Assembly: GCF_024448135.1 (NCBI RefSeq)
Contig: NZ_JAMRYX010000148.1
Location: forward strand, 1-62,809
Length of the DNA stretch: 62,809 nucleotides
Source: Methylocystis suflitae
GTDB taxonomy: Bacteria > Pseudomonadota > Alphaproteobacteria > Rhizobiales > Beijerinckiaceae
Direction of reading: 5' to 3'
Shown: piece by piece, positions 41,828 through 50,925 of the stretch
Layout of the letters: each line of letters begins with the position of its first letter
Numbering within the stretch: position 1 is the stretch's first letter
Notes under the pieces: model-generated
Told to the model about the DNA's origin: nothing
Databases searched by the model: none
Seen by the model: the letters and a program-made list of their open reading frames with translations, nothing else
Program-made: the position numbers and the translations under genes

Positions 41828-43435
41828 ATGCCCCGCATCGATAGCCTTGTTAATCCGAAAGACGCCGATTACAGAAATAATCAACAAGCGATGGCCGATC
41901 GCGTCGCCGAGCTGAAGCGGATTGCGGCGGATATTCGAGCAGGTGGCGGCGCGCAGGCGCGTAAGCGGCACCTCGCGCGCGGTAAAATGCTCGCGCGTCA
42001 GCGCATCGACGCGCTTGTTGATCCCTTCTCGCCCTTTCTCGAAATCGCGCCATTTGCCGCCCACGGCATGTATGACGGGTATGTCGCAGCGGCCGGGGTC
42101 GTCGCCGGGATAGGGCGGGTGCGCGGCCGCGAATGTATGATCGTGGCCAATGACGCGACGGTCAAAGGCGGCGTCTATTTTCCTCTGACCGTGAAGAAGC
42201 ATCTTCGCGCGCAAGAGATCGCCGCTCAGAACAACTTGCCCTGTCTCTATCTCGTCGACTCAGGCGGCGCCAATCTGACGAGCCAGGAGGATGTCTTTCC
42301 GGATCGGGATCATTTCGGCCGGATCTTTTACAATCAGGCCGCGATGTCCTCGCGCGGCATTGCGCAGATCGCCGTCGTCATGGGTTCGTGTACAGCCGGA
42401 GGCGCCTATGTTCCGGCGATGAGCGATGAAACGATTATCGTGCGCAACGAAGGCGCGATATTCTTGGCAGGCCCGCCTCTCGTCAAAGCGGCGACGGGCG
42501 AGGTTGTTACCGCTGAGGAGCTCGGCGGCGCCGACGTTCACTGCCGCCGCTCAGGCGTTGCGGATCATTGCGCTGAAAATGACGCGCATGCCTTGCAAAT
42601 CGCGCGGGATATCGTCGGCAATCTCGGACCTTGCGGCGCCATCACGGTTCCGGTGAGAGAGCCTGCCGAGCCTTGCTACGATCCGGCTGAGATCTACGGT
42701 CTGCTGCCGCAGGATCCCCGCAAGCAGTTCGACATACGGGAGGTGATCGCGCGCCTCGTCGACGCCAGCGAATTCGAAGAATTCCGCAAGCTCTATGGCC
42801 CGACGCTGGTGACAGGTTTCGCTCATATCTACGGCTATCCTGTCGGGATCGTGGCCAACAATGGCGTCTTGTTTCCTGAGAGCGCGCAAAAGGGCGCGCA
42901 TTTCATCGAGCTTTGCGCGCGACGAAAAATACCGCTGCTCTTTTTGCACAATACGACGGGCTTCATGGTCGGGGCGAAGTACGAAAGCGCCGGCGTCGCC
43001 AAGGAAGGGGCGAAGATGGTGACGGCCGTCGCGACGGCCGCGGTGCCGAAGCTCTCGATCATCGTCGGCGGCAGTTTTGGCGCCGGCAACTACGCCATGT
43101 GTGGACGCGCCTATTCGCCGCGATTTTTGTGGATGTGGCCGAGCGCGCGCCTCGGCGTCATGGGCGGGGAGCAGGCAGGGAGCGTGCTGACACGCGTCAA
43201 GCGCGAGGCCATGGAAAAGCAGCAGAAGGCCTTCTCGGAAGAAGAGGAAGCAGACTTCGCGCGCGCGATTCGTGAACAATATGAGCGCCAGAGCCTGCCG
43301 CTCTATTCCAGCGCCCGACTCTGGGACGACGGCGTCATCGACCCGCTCGACACGAGACGGATGGTCGGTTTGGCGCTATCCTTCGCGCTGAAGGCGCCGA
43401 TCGAAGAAACGCGCTTTGGCCTGTTTCGCATGTGA
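41828..43435 (+). CDS. mccB: 3-Methylcrotonyl-CoA carboxylase, carboxyltransferase (beta) subunit
   Basis: A 535-residue carboxyltransferase. Both crotonase-like halves are present: the first with [20 protein letters not shown] and [20 protein letters not shown], the second with [20 protein letters not shown] and [20 protein letters not shown]. The [20 protein letters not shown] motif is typical of MCC and geranyl-CoA carboxylase. With the biotinylated alpha subunit (gene at 44236) it makes 3-methylglutaconyl-CoA from 3-methylcrotonyl-CoA. Gene order ivd-mccB-liuC-mccA-HMG-CoA lyase is the liu leucine operon known from Pseudomonas and others, which points to MCC rather than propionyl-CoA carboxylase. 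Confidence 0.95.
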   Translation: MPRIDSLVNPKDADYRNNQQAMADRVAELKRIAADIRAGGGAQARKRHLARGKMLARQRIDALVDPFSPFLEIAPFAAHGMYDGYVAAAGVVAGIGRVRGRECMIVANDATVKGGVYFPLTVKKHLRAQEIAAQNNLPCLYLVDSGGANLTSQEDVFPDRDHFGRIFYNQAAMSSRGIAQIAVVMGSCTAGGAYVPAMSDETIIVRNEGAIFLAGPPLVKAATGEVVTAEELGGADVHCRRSGVADHCAENDAHALQIARDIVGNLGPCGAITVPVREPAEPCYDPAEIYGLLPQDPRKQFDIREVIARLVDASEFEEFRKLYGPTLVTGFAHIYGYPVGIVANNGVLFPESAQKGAHFIELCARRKIPLLFLHNTTGFMVGAKYESAGVAKEGAKMVTAVATAAVPKLSIIVGGSFGAGNYAMCGRAYSPRFLWMWPSARLGVMGGEQAGSVLTRVKREAMEKQQKAFSEEEEADFARAIREQYERQSLPLYSSARLWDDGVIDPLDTRRMVGLALSFALKAPIEETRFGLFRM

Positions 43436-43445
43436 GTCATGTTCT

Positions 43446-44234
43446 ATGACGACTTTGCTGCAATCGGTTGACGCAAATGGCGTCGCGACTTTGACGCTGA
43501 ACCGTCCAGACAAGCGCAACGCGCTCGACCATGAGCTCATTGGCGCTTTGAAGGAAGCGCTCGAAGGACTGGATGCGCGAGCCGACGTCCGCATCATTAC
43601 GCTAGAGGGCGCGGGAGACTATTTTTGCGCCGGCGGCGACATCAGCTCGATGATCCGCGTCGCGCAGCGTTCATCGAGCGCCAATGAACAGGACGCTTTG
43701 GCGCTCGCCCGAATGCTGCACGCTCTGGACACCGCGTCGAAGCCAACGATCGCCTTGGCCAAGGGCGTCGTCGTCGGCGGTGGCGTCGGTCTGCTCGCGT
43801 GTTGCGATATCGTGGTCGCCGCAGACGACGCGTCATTCTCGCTCAATGAGGTGCGGCTGGGACTGCTACCGGCGATCGTCGCGCCTTTTCTCATCCGGGC
43901 CATAGGCCTGCGGCAGCTGCGCCGATATGCTTTGACGGCGGAACGATTTTCCGCCGCCGAGGCGCAGAAATTGGGTCTCGTCCACCGTGTGGCGCCAAGG
44001 TTGGAGGTCAATTTGGCGCATGCGGCGATTGTCGCGGACGTGTTGCGCGGCGCGCCAGGCGCGCAAGCGGATGTGAAGAGTTTCTTCGCGGAATGCCACG
44101 GCCACGGCGTGGACGCTGAACTCTTGCGCGAGGCCGCGCATCGTCTCGCCGCAAGACGATCGAGCGCGGAGGCGCAGGAAGGTCTTTCGGCCTTTCTTGA
44201 AAAACGAGCGCCACACTGGATCGCGGCCGATTGA
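43446..44234 (+). CDS. liuC: Methylglutaconyl-CoA hydratase (enoyl-CoA hydratase family)
   Basis: A 262-residue crotonase-fold protein starting MTTLLQSVDANGVATLTLNR. The oxyanion-hole motifs are DYFCAGGDISSM and VVGGGVGLLACCDIVVA, and the catalytic-loop region is FSLNEVRLGLLPAIVAPFLI. Position between the two carboxylase subunits of the leucine operon identifies it as the hydratase that adds water to 3-methylglutaconyl-CoA, giving HMG-CoA. It ends 1 base before the mccA start. By sequence alone it could act on other enoyl-CoAs; it might also serve methacrylyl-CoA in the valine branch, for which no separate hydratase is seen in the window. Confidence 0.88.
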   Translation: MTTLLQSVDANGVATLTLNRPDKRNALDHELIGALKEALEGLDARADVRIITLEGAGDYFCAGGDISSMIRVAQRSSSANEQDALALARMLHALDTASKPTIALAKGVVVGGGVGLLACCDIVVAADDASFSLNEVRLGLLPAIVAPFLIRAIGLRQLRRYALTAERFSAAEAQKLGLVHRVAPRLEVNLAHAAIVADVLRGAPGAQADVKSFFAECHGHGVDAELLREAAHRLAARRSSAEAQEGLSAFLEKRAPHWIAAD

Positions 44235-44235
44235 G

Positions 44236-46242
44236 ATGATGCGCAAGCTCCTCATCGCGAACCGCGGCGAGATCGCTTGCCGAATCATGCGAACCGCGAA
44301 AAGATTGGGCGTCACGTCAGTCGCCGTCTACTCCGAAGTCGACGCGCACGCGCTGCATGTCGAACTGGCGGATGAAGCCTATCTTCTCGGTCCTGCGCCG
44401 GCGCGCGACAGCTATCTGTCGATCGGAAAGATCATCGAAATTGCGCATCGTTCCGGTTCGGACGCCATACATCCAGGCTACGGTTTCCTGGCGGAGAACG
44501 CGGACTTCGCCGAAGCCTGCGCGGCGAATGGATTGATCTTCGTCGGGCCTCCGCCCCACGCAATGCGGCTTCTTGGCTCCAAGAGCGAGGCCAAGGCCGC
44601 GATGGTGCGGGCGGGGGTGCCTGTGGCGCCGGGTTCATCCGGGGGGGAAGACTCTGAATTGTTCGAAGCGGCGCGCGCCATCGGCCTTCCAGTGCTCGTG
44701 AAGGCGTCCGCCGGCGGCGGCGGAAGAGGCATGCGCATCGTGCGCGCGCCGGAAGAATTATTATCGGCGATCGAAAGCGCGCGGCGAGAAGCGGGCGCCG
44801 CCTTCGGCGATGACACGCTGTTCATCGAGAAATATTTCTCCGGTTATAAGCACGTCGAAATCCAGATATTCGCGGATTCGCTCGGCGGCGTCGTATCTTT
44901 CCTTGAGCGCGACTGTTCGATGCAGCGCCGCCACCAAAAGATCATTGAAGAGACGCCTGCGCCCGGTCTAACGCCTTGGTTGCGAGAGCAGATGAGCGAC
45001 GCGGCGATCCGCGCCGCACATGCGGCGGGCTACACCGGCGCCGGCACGGTCGAATTTCTCGTCGGAGAAGACCACTTCTATTTTCTCGAGATGAACACGC
45101 GGCTTCAGGTCGAACATCCCGTCACTGAGATGGTCTCGAAGCAGGACCTCGTCGAATGGCAGCTGCGCGTCGCCTGTGGCGGGCCGCTCCCCTTGACGCA
45201 GAAAGATCTGAGGATGAGCGGCTGCGCCATCGAAGCGCGGATTTGCGCGGAAGATCCCGCTCGCGGGTTTATGCCTTCGGTCGGCGAGATCGTCCATTTT
45301 CGTGGGCCGCGGAAGGGGCCATTCTTGCGTATCGACTCGGGCGTTCGCGCCGGCGATCGCGTCACGCCTTACTATGATTCGCTTCTGGCGAAACTCATCG
45401 TCTACGGCGACAGCCGCGAGCAGGCGTTGCGTTGCTTGCAGGCGGGGCTGGAAGAGGTCGAGGTCGTTGGCGTCGCCACAAACCTCGATCTGCTGCGGGC
45501 GATCTCCAAGAGCGACCGGATGGCGGGCGGAGATTACGACACGGAATACGTCGGGAACAATATCGCTATGCTGACTAGCCCCGCGGCTCCGAGCATGGAT
45601 TCGGATCGCGTCCTTCTTGCGGCCGCGAGCGTGGTCTTCCTGGCCAACGCTCGGCGCGCGGCGCTTGAAGCGAGCAAAGCGGTCGGCGACGATTGGTCGC
45701 CCTGGGCCGGAACGGACGCGTGGCGGCTCTATGAGCGCGCCGGTCATGAGCTCAGGGTTACGCAAGCGGGCCGGACGCTTGAGGCGCAGATCATGCGTCC
45801 GCAGGACGGGGGCTTCCTGCTGAGCGTTGGCGACGCCGTCACGGCGGTGGAAGTTCAAAGCGTCGGCGACCGCCTCTCGCTGCTTGTGGACGGGGTTAAG
45901 CACGAGGTCTCAACAGTCGCCCTGGATGACGGCGTCGTCGTCATTCTCGGCGGTAGGAACCATGTCATCACCTGGGTGGAAGCGGCGAGCTCCCCGCAAA
46001 GCGAAGGACCATTGAACGAGCGCGTGCTGGCGCCGATGCCGGCGACCGTCACACGAGTCGCCGTAAAGGCGGGCGACGCCGTCAGCAAGGGCGAGACCCT
46101 CTTGGTTCTGGAGGCGATGAAAATGGAGATCGCTCTTGCCGCGCCGCATGACGGCGTGGTGGAGAGCGTCGCCTGCGAAGTGGGCGACATGGCGATCGAG
46201 GGCGCCGAACTCGTCACGGTCCTGCGAAAGGACGTGGCATGA
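44236..46242 (+). CDS. mccA: 3-Methylcrotonyl-CoA carboxylase, biotin carboxylase/biotin carrier (alpha) subunit
   Basis: A 668-residue protein starting MMRKLLIANRGEIACRIMRT. The biotin carboxylase domain (1-450) shows IHPGYGFLAENADFAEAC, KASAGGGGRGMRIV (ATP grasp), FLEMNTRLQVEHPVTE and the typical end. A linker (MCC-specific BT-like domain, about 460-590) follows, and the C-terminal biotinyl domain has VLEAMKMEIALAAP with the biotinylated Lys. It carboxylates its own biotin with ATP and bicarbonate, then hands CO2 to the beta subunit. The start is 1 base after the liuC stop; its stop overlaps the HMG-CoA lyase start by 4 bases. Confidence 0.95.
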   Translation: MMRKLLIANRGEIACRIMRTAKRLGVTSVAVYSEVDAHALHVELADEAYLLGPAPARDSYLSIGKIIEIAHRSGSDAIHPGYGFLAENADFAEACAANGLIFVGPPPHAMRLLGSKSEAKAAMVRAGVPVAPGSSGGEDSELFEAARAIGLPVLVKASAGGGGRGMRIVRAPEELLSAIESARREAGAAFGDDTLFIEKYFSGYKHVEIQIFADSLGGVVSFLERDCSMQRRHQKIIEETPAPGLTPWLREQMSDAAIRAAHAAGYTGAGTVEFLVGEDHFYFLEMNTRLQVEHPVTEMVSKQDLVEWQLRVACGGPLPLTQKDLRMSGCAIEARICAEDPARGFMPSVGEIVHFRGPRKGPFLRIDSGVRAGDRVTPYYDSLLAKLIVYGDSREQALRCLQAGLEEVEVVGVATNLDLLRAISKSDRMAGGDYDTEYVGNNIAMLTSPAAPSMDSDRVLLAAASVVFLANARRAALEASKAVGDDWSPWAGTDAWRLYERAGHELRVTQAGRTLEAQIMRPQDGGFLLSVGDAVTAVEVQSVGDRLSLLVDGVKHEVSTVALDDGVVVILGGRNHVITWVEAASSPQSEGPLNERVLAPMPATVTRVAVKAGDAVSKGETLLVLEAMKMEIALAAPHDGVVESVACEVGDMAIEGAELVTVLRKDVA

Positions 46243-47168
46243 ACCTTCCTGCGCGCGTCAGCATCGTTGAAGTGGGTCCTCGCGACGGCCTGCAGAATGA
46301 GAAATTGACGTTGTCGCCGCAGATCCGGGCCGAACTTATCGGCCGTCTTGCGGCCGCGGGGCTTTCGCGCATCGAAGCGGGAAGTTTCGTTTCGCCAGCG
46401 GCCGTGCCGCAAATGGCGCATACGGACGAGACCCTTGCGCTGGCGCCAAAGCACAATGTCCGGCTGAGCGTCCTCGTTCCCAATCTTCGCGGGCTCGCGG
46501 CGGCGCTCGCGGCCGGGGCGGACGAGATTGCAGTCTTCGCTGCGGCGTCGGAGACGTTTTCAAAGCGAAATATCAATTGCTCGATCGAGGAAAGTCTCGC
46601 GCGATATGCGGAAGTCGTCGTAGAAGCACAGCGCCATGGGGTCATCGCCCGGGGCTATATTTCATGCGTCTTGGGCTGTCCGTACGAAGGAGATGTCGAT
46701 AGCAACCGAGTCGCATCAGTCGCCGGCGCGCTCCTCGATATGGGCTGCTTCGAAGTCTCGCTCGGCGATACGATCGGCGTTGGCGCGCCGCTGCAAGCCC
46801 GTCGATTGGTCGAACGGGTGGCGCGTGTCGCGCCGCTCGAAAAAATCGCGGTGCATTTTCACGATACATACGGACAGGCGCTCGCCAATATTTTCGCTTG
46901 CCTCGAAGTCGGCGTCAGCGTCGTTGACAGTTCGGTCGCCGGCCTTGGCGGATGCCCTTTCGCGCCGGGCGCCGCGGGAAATGTCGCGACCGAGGACGTC
47001 GTTTATATGCTTCAGCGAATGGACGTCGAAACCGGCGTGTCGCTCGATCGCCTTTTGGAGGCGGGGGCCTTCGCCTGCAGCGAGTTGAAGCGCGCGCCGG
47101 CGAGCCGCGTGGCGCAGGCCTATGCCGCAAGGTGCAGCAATCCGATCGAAGCCCCTTCGCGACGCTGA
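46239..47168 (+). CDS. mvaB: Hydroxymethylglutaryl-CoA lyase
   Basis: A 309-residue HMGL-like TIM barrel starting in an ATGA overlap with mccA. VSIVEVGPRDGLQNEKLT opens the chain with the metal-binding Asp. ISCVLGCPYEGDV, GDTIGVGAPLQAR and VHFHDTYGQALANI (metal-binding His pair) follow, and the catalytic-Cys signature VAGLGGCPFAPGAAGNVATE is complete. It splits HMG-CoA into acetyl-CoA and acetoacetate, the last step of leucine breakdown. The acetoacetate would have to be activated by an enzyme not present in this window before the thiolase encoded at 49480 could use it. Confidence 0.95.
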   Translation: MNLPARVSIVEVGPRDGLQNEKLTLSPQIRAELIGRLAAAGLSRIEAGSFVSPAAVPQMAHTDETLALAPKHNVRLSVLVPNLRGLAAALAAGADEIAVFAAASETFSKRNINCSIEESLARYAEVVVEAQRHGVIARGYISCVLGCPYEGDVDSNRVASVAGALLDMGCFEVSLGDTIGVGAPLQARRLVERVARVAPLEKIAVHFHDTYGQALANIFACLEVGVSVVDSSVAGLGGCPFAPGAAGNVATEDVVYMLQRMDVETGVSLDRLLEAGAFACSELKRAPASRVAQAYAARCSNPIEAPSRR

Positions 47169-47225
47169 CTTGCCAAAAAGCTTCGCCGCGACAGATTAAC
47201 GTCAACAATTGCGGTGAATGGCCGA

Positions 47226-48377
47226 ATGTCGTCCTATTTCGAATTGAGCGCCGAGCAAGAAGCCATTCGTGAAATGGCGCGAGACTTCGGGCGCGATCGG
47301 CTTGCGGCGTTTGCTCTCGATTGGGACCGCGAGCATGTCTTCCCGGTAGACACGCTGCGCGACGCGGCGGCGCTCGGCATGGCCGCGATCTTTGTGCGAG
47401 AGGCTTCAGGCGGCGCCGGGCTGACGCGCTTTGACGGCGTGCTGATCTTCGAGGCGCTCGCGATGGGCTGTCCAACGATCGCCGCCTATCTCTCGATTCA
47501 CAATATGTGCGCGGGCCTGATCGACGCTTTCGGAACCGAGCGCCAGATCGACGCATGGCTGCCAAAGCTCGCGACGATGGAGGTTCTCTCGAGCTACTGC
47601 CTGACGGAATCGGGCAGCGGTTCGGACGCCGCGGCGCTACGCACGCAGGCGCGGCGCAGCGGCGATCACTATGTCTTGAATGGCGCGAAACAGTTTATCT
47701 CGGGCGCCGGCGCGGGCGGCGCCGACCATCTTTATGTGGTCATGGCGCGCACCGGCGAGCCGGGGCCGCGGGGCATATCGGCCTTCGTCGTCGAAGGTGG
47801 CGCGCCGGGCCTAAGTTTCGGCGCGCTTGAGCGAAAAATGGGATGGAACGCCCAGCCGACGCGGGCCGTCATCTTCGATGACTGCCGCGTGCCGGCCGAA
47901 AATCTCATCGGACGCGAGGGCGACGGATTCAAGATCGCCATGGCGGCGCTCGACGGCGGGCGGCTCAACATCGCGGCCTGTTCGCTTGGCGGCGCCCAGT
48001 CGGCCTTCGACCACACGCTGCGTTACATGCGCAGCCGCAAGGCGTTCGGGCGCGCGCTTGACGAATTCCAGGCGCTGCAATTTCGGCTCGCGGATATGGC
48101 TACGCAGCTTGAAGTCTCGCGCACATTCCTTTGGCGCGCGGCGGCGGCGCTTGACGCTAAGGCGCCCGGCGCCACGACGCTATGCGCGATGGCCAAGCGC
48201 GTCGTGACCGACGCCGGCTTCGCGGTCGCCAATGAGGCGCTGCAATTGCATGGCGGCTATGGATATTTAAGCGAATATGGAGTCGAAAAGATCGTTCGCG
48301 ATCTGCGCGTTCATCAGATTCTCGAAGGAACGAATGAAATCATGCGCGTCATCATCGCGCGCTCATTACTGAAGTGA
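47226..48377 (+). CDS. Isobutyryl-CoA dehydrogenase (acyl-CoA dehydrogenase)
   Basis: A 383-residue acyl-CoA dehydrogenase starting MSSYFELSAEQEAIREMARD. Motifs are SSYCLTESGSGSDAAALRTQ and LNGAKQFISGAGAGGADHLY, then a catalytic Glu near the C-terminal LHGGYGYLSEYGVEKIVRDL region, the position used by short/branched-chain dehydrogenases of the ACAD8 type. HQILEGTNEIMRVIIARSLL ends it. The 3-hydroxyisobutyryl-CoA hydrolase gene starts 4 bases after its stop, so it most likely oxidises isobutyryl-CoA to methacrylyl-CoA in valine catabolism. A GTG at 47214 is a possible earlier start. Confidence 0.88.
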   Translation: MSSYFELSAEQEAIREMARDFGRDRLAAFALDWDREHVFPVDTLRDAAALGMAAIFVREASGGAGLTRFDGVLIFEALAMGCPTIAAYLSIHNMCAGLIDAFGTERQIDAWLPKLATMEVLSSYCLTESGSGSDAAALRTQARRSGDHYVLNGAKQFISGAGAGGADHLYVVMARTGEPGPRGISAFVVEGGAPGLSFGALERKMGWNAQPTRAVIFDDCRVPAENLIGREGDGFKIAMAALDGGRLNIAACSLGGAQSAFDHTLRYMRSRKAFGRALDEFQALQFRLADMATQLEVSRTFLWRAAAALDAKAPGATTLCAMAKRVVTDAGFAVANEALQLHGGYGYLSEYGVEKIVRDLRVHQILEGTNEIMRVIIARSLLK

Positions 48378-48381
48378 GCTG

Positions 48382-49455
48382 ATGGATCTCATCGCTTCGC
48401 GCGAGGGCCGTCTCGGACGCATCCTCCTCAACAGACCACAGGTGCTCAACACGCTGACGCTGCCGATGGTGCGTGAGTTCCGGCGCGCGCTTGACGACTT
48501 CGGGACCGATCCCGCCGTCAGCGCCGTGCTCGTCACGGGCGCCGGCGATCGCGGTTTGTGCGCCGGCGGCGACGTGAGGATTCTCTACGAACTGGAGCCC
48601 TCGCAAAAGCGGCTGTTCGCCGACTTTTGGCGTGAGGAATATGAGCTGAACGCCCGCATCGCCTCCTTTCCCAAACCCTATGTCGCGATCATGGATGGCG
48701 TCGTGATGGGCGGCGGCGTGGGCATATCTGCGCATGGCAATCGGAGAGTGGTCACGGAGCGAAGCCGCGTCGCGATGCCGGAGGTCGGCATCGGATTCTT
48801 TCCTGATGTGGGCGCGACTTGGCTTCTTTCGAGAGCGCGTGAAATCGGCGCCTATCTGGCGCTTTCCGCGACGTCGGTGGCGGCCGCCGACGCGATAGAG
48901 GCCGGTCTTGCGGATGTTCTCATTCACGCGGAGGACATTCTGCCGCTGATCGGCGGGCTCTCGACGATAGGAGCCGCCGAAGACGTCGAGGTTGCACTGC
49001 GGCGCTTCGCCCGCCACCCAGGGAGCGGCCGGCTCTCGCTGCATAGGCCATTGCTCGCTGCAGCGACGGCGCATGAGAACGTCGCAGACGTGGTCGCCGC
49101 CTTCGAGCGCGAGGGGTCGGAATTCTCCTTGCGCGCGGCGGAGGACATCAGGGCGAAGTCGCCGACGGCGCTGAAAGTGACGCGCGCATTGCTGCTGCGC
49201 GCCGCGCGCGCGGCTGACGTCGAGACGTGTCTGACGAATGAATTCAAGGCGGCGTGCCGCATGCTGGCGACCCACGATCTTTATGAAGGCATCCGCGCCG
49301 CGATCATCGACAAGGACCGGCGCCCGAGATGGTCGCCGGATAAGCTTGACGCTGTGAGCGACGAAACCGTCGAAGACATTCTCGCGGGCGAAGGGACGCC
49401 GCTCCCAGCGTTCAAAAGCTGGGATCAGACGCCATATCCTGCTTGGAGGGGCTAG
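48382..49455 (+). CDS. 3-Hydroxyisobutyryl-CoA hydrolase
   Basis: A 357-residue crotonase-fold protein, longer than ordinary enoyl-CoA hydratases as HIBCH proteins are. Signatures are RILLNRPQVLNTLTLPMVRE, GDRGLCAGGDVRILYEL, VAIMDGVVMGGGVGISAHGN, and RVAMPEVGIGFFPDVGATW with the Glu and Asp used for thioester hydrolysis. It frees 3-hydroxyisobutyrate from its CoA ester, so that MmsB, encoded at 60822, can oxidise it. It is 4 bases downstream of the isobutyryl-CoA dehydrogenase gene and 24 bases upstream of the thiolase gene. Confidence 0.93.
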   Translation: MDLIASREGRLGRILLNRPQVLNTLTLPMVREFRRALDDFGTDPAVSAVLVTGAGDRGLCAGGDVRILYELEPSQKRLFADFWREEYELNARIASFPKPYVAIMDGVVMGGGVGISAHGNRRVVTERSRVAMPEVGIGFFPDVGATWLLSRAREIGAYLALSATSVAAADAIEAGLADVLIHAEDILPLIGGLSTIGAAEDVEVALRRFARHPGSGRLSLHRPLLAAATAHENVADVVAAFEREGSEFSLRAAEDIRAKSPTALKVTRALLLRAARAADVETCLTNEFKAACRMLATHDLYEGIRAAIIDKDRRPRWSPDKLDAVSDETVEDILAGEGTPLPAFKSWDQTPYPAWRG

Positions 49456-49479
49456 CCGCCAGCCGATGAGGAGATTGTC

Positions 49480-50670
49480 ATGAGCGCTGCCGCACCGGTC
49501 GCCATCGTCGGCGCCGCGCGCACCCCAATCGGCGCGTTTCTGGGAGAGTTGAAGGACGTCTCCGCGCCGCAGCTGGGCGCGCACGCCATCGAGGCGGCCG
49601 TGACCCGCGCCGGCCTGGGGCCGAACGACATAGATGAAGTCGTCATGGGCTGTGTCCTCTCCGCTGGCCTTGGGCAGGCCCCGGCGCGGCAGGCGGCGCT
49701 CGGCGCCGGGCTGCCGGAGACGACGGGCGCCGTCACCATCAATAAAATGTGCGGCTCTGGAATGAAGGCGGTGATGCTCGCGAGCGACCAACTCGCCGTT
49801 GGCGGCGCGCGGGTCGCGGTCGCGGGCGGTATGGAGAGCATGAGCAACGCGCCTTATCTGCTCGATCGCGCGCGCACCGGTTACCGGATGGGACACCGCA
49901 AGGTCCTCGATCACATGTTTCTGGATGGTCTCGAGGACGCCTACGAAAAGGGTCGGCTGATGGGCTCCTTCGCGGAGGATTGCGCGACGGAGTATCAATT
50001 TACCCGCGAGATGCAGGACCAATATGCGTCGACGTCGCTGGCGCGCGCGCAACGCGCAACGAGCGACCAATCTTTCGCGCAGGAGATCGCGCCCATAACG
50101 CTCGGCAAAGGCGCCAATGCGCGCGCCATCGCCAGCGACGAGCTGCCCGGCAAGGCCAAGGCGGAGGATATCGCCCGCCTCAAACCCGCCTTCAGGGAGG
50201 ACGGCACGATCACCGCCGCCAACGCCAGCGCGATATCGGACGGCGCGGCGGCGCTCGCCCTGATGCGCCTCGACGAAGCCGAGCGCGCCGGCGCGACGCC
50301 GCTCGCCGTCATTCGCGGCTATGTCACGGTCGCGGGCGCTCCGAGCCGCTTTTCCGTCATGCCGATCGAAGCGATCCGCAGACTGATGGACCGGGTGGGC
50401 TGGGGGGTGAAAGACGTCGACCTCTTTGAGATCAATGAGGCATTCGCCGTCGTCGCTATGGCGGCGATGCGTGAACTCGATTTGCCGCATGAGAAGGTCA
50501 ATGTCCGTGGCGGCGCCTGCGCCCTTGGCCATCCGATCGGCGCGTCGGGCGCACGAATCATCGTCACGCTTCTCGCCGCTCTGGAGGCTAAGGGTCTAAG
50601 AAGGGGCGTGGCGGCGCTCTGCATCGGCGGCGGAGAAGCGACCGCGATGGCGATCGAGCGGCTGGGCTAG
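49480..50670 (+). CDS. atoB: Acetyl-CoA C-acetyltransferase (thiolase)
   Basis: A 396-residue thiolase with GAGGAG before the ATG. The nucleophile Cys is in TINKMCGSGMKAVMLA, the His of the first active-site loop in LFEINEAFAVVAMAA (NEAF), and GGACALGHPIGASGARI plus LCIGGGEATAM give the catalytic His and second Cys. It interconverts acetoacetyl-CoA and two acetyl-CoA. In this island it would finish the acetoacetate made from leucine, phenylalanine and tyrosine, once activated; it could equally serve polyhydroxybutyrate synthesis or the ethylmalonyl-CoA pathway. The next gene starts 255 bases downstream, probably with its own promoter. Confidence 0.93.
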   Translation: MSAAAPVAIVGAARTPIGAFLGELKDVSAPQLGAHAIEAAVTRAGLGPNDIDEVVMGCVLSAGLGQAPARQAALGAGLPETTGAVTINKMCGSGMKAVMLASDQLAVGGARVAVAGGMESMSNAPYLLDRARTGYRMGHRKVLDHMFLDGLEDAYEKGRLMGSFAEDCATEYQFTREMQDQYASTSLARAQRATSDQSFAQEIAPITLGKGANARAIASDELPGKAKAEDIARLKPAFREDGTITAANASAISDGAAALALMRLDEAERAGATPLAVIRGYVTVAGAPSRFSVMPIEAIRRLMDRVGWGVKDVDLFEINEAFAVVAMAAMRELDLPHEKVNVRGGACALGHPIGASGARIIVTLLAALEAKGLRRGVAALCIGGGEATAMAIERLG

Positions 50671-50925
50671 CGCCAGCGCCTCAGTGACGTCCGCAGCCGG
50701 TCGGTCGAAGGTATCGCCGGCGTTCACGATTCGCGCCCTGCGTCAATTTGCATTGGAGCATGTCGACATTGTCCGCGCGCAGCCCGTCGAGGCGCGCGGA
50801 ATCAATCAAACCCACAGCTGGGGGCCATTTTCCCGCGCTGCGGCGCCGGGAAATCGCCAAAAAAAATGCTGCGGAGCCGTGACCTCGCGTATCGCCGCGC
50901 TACTTCGCTCATCAGGAGCGGGGCG

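Noticed and set aside
48352-50532. 726-codon open frame on the minus strand
   Set aside because: It lies wholly opposite HIBCH and the thiolase, both of which have complete active-site motifs; the antisense product is low-complexity and charged.
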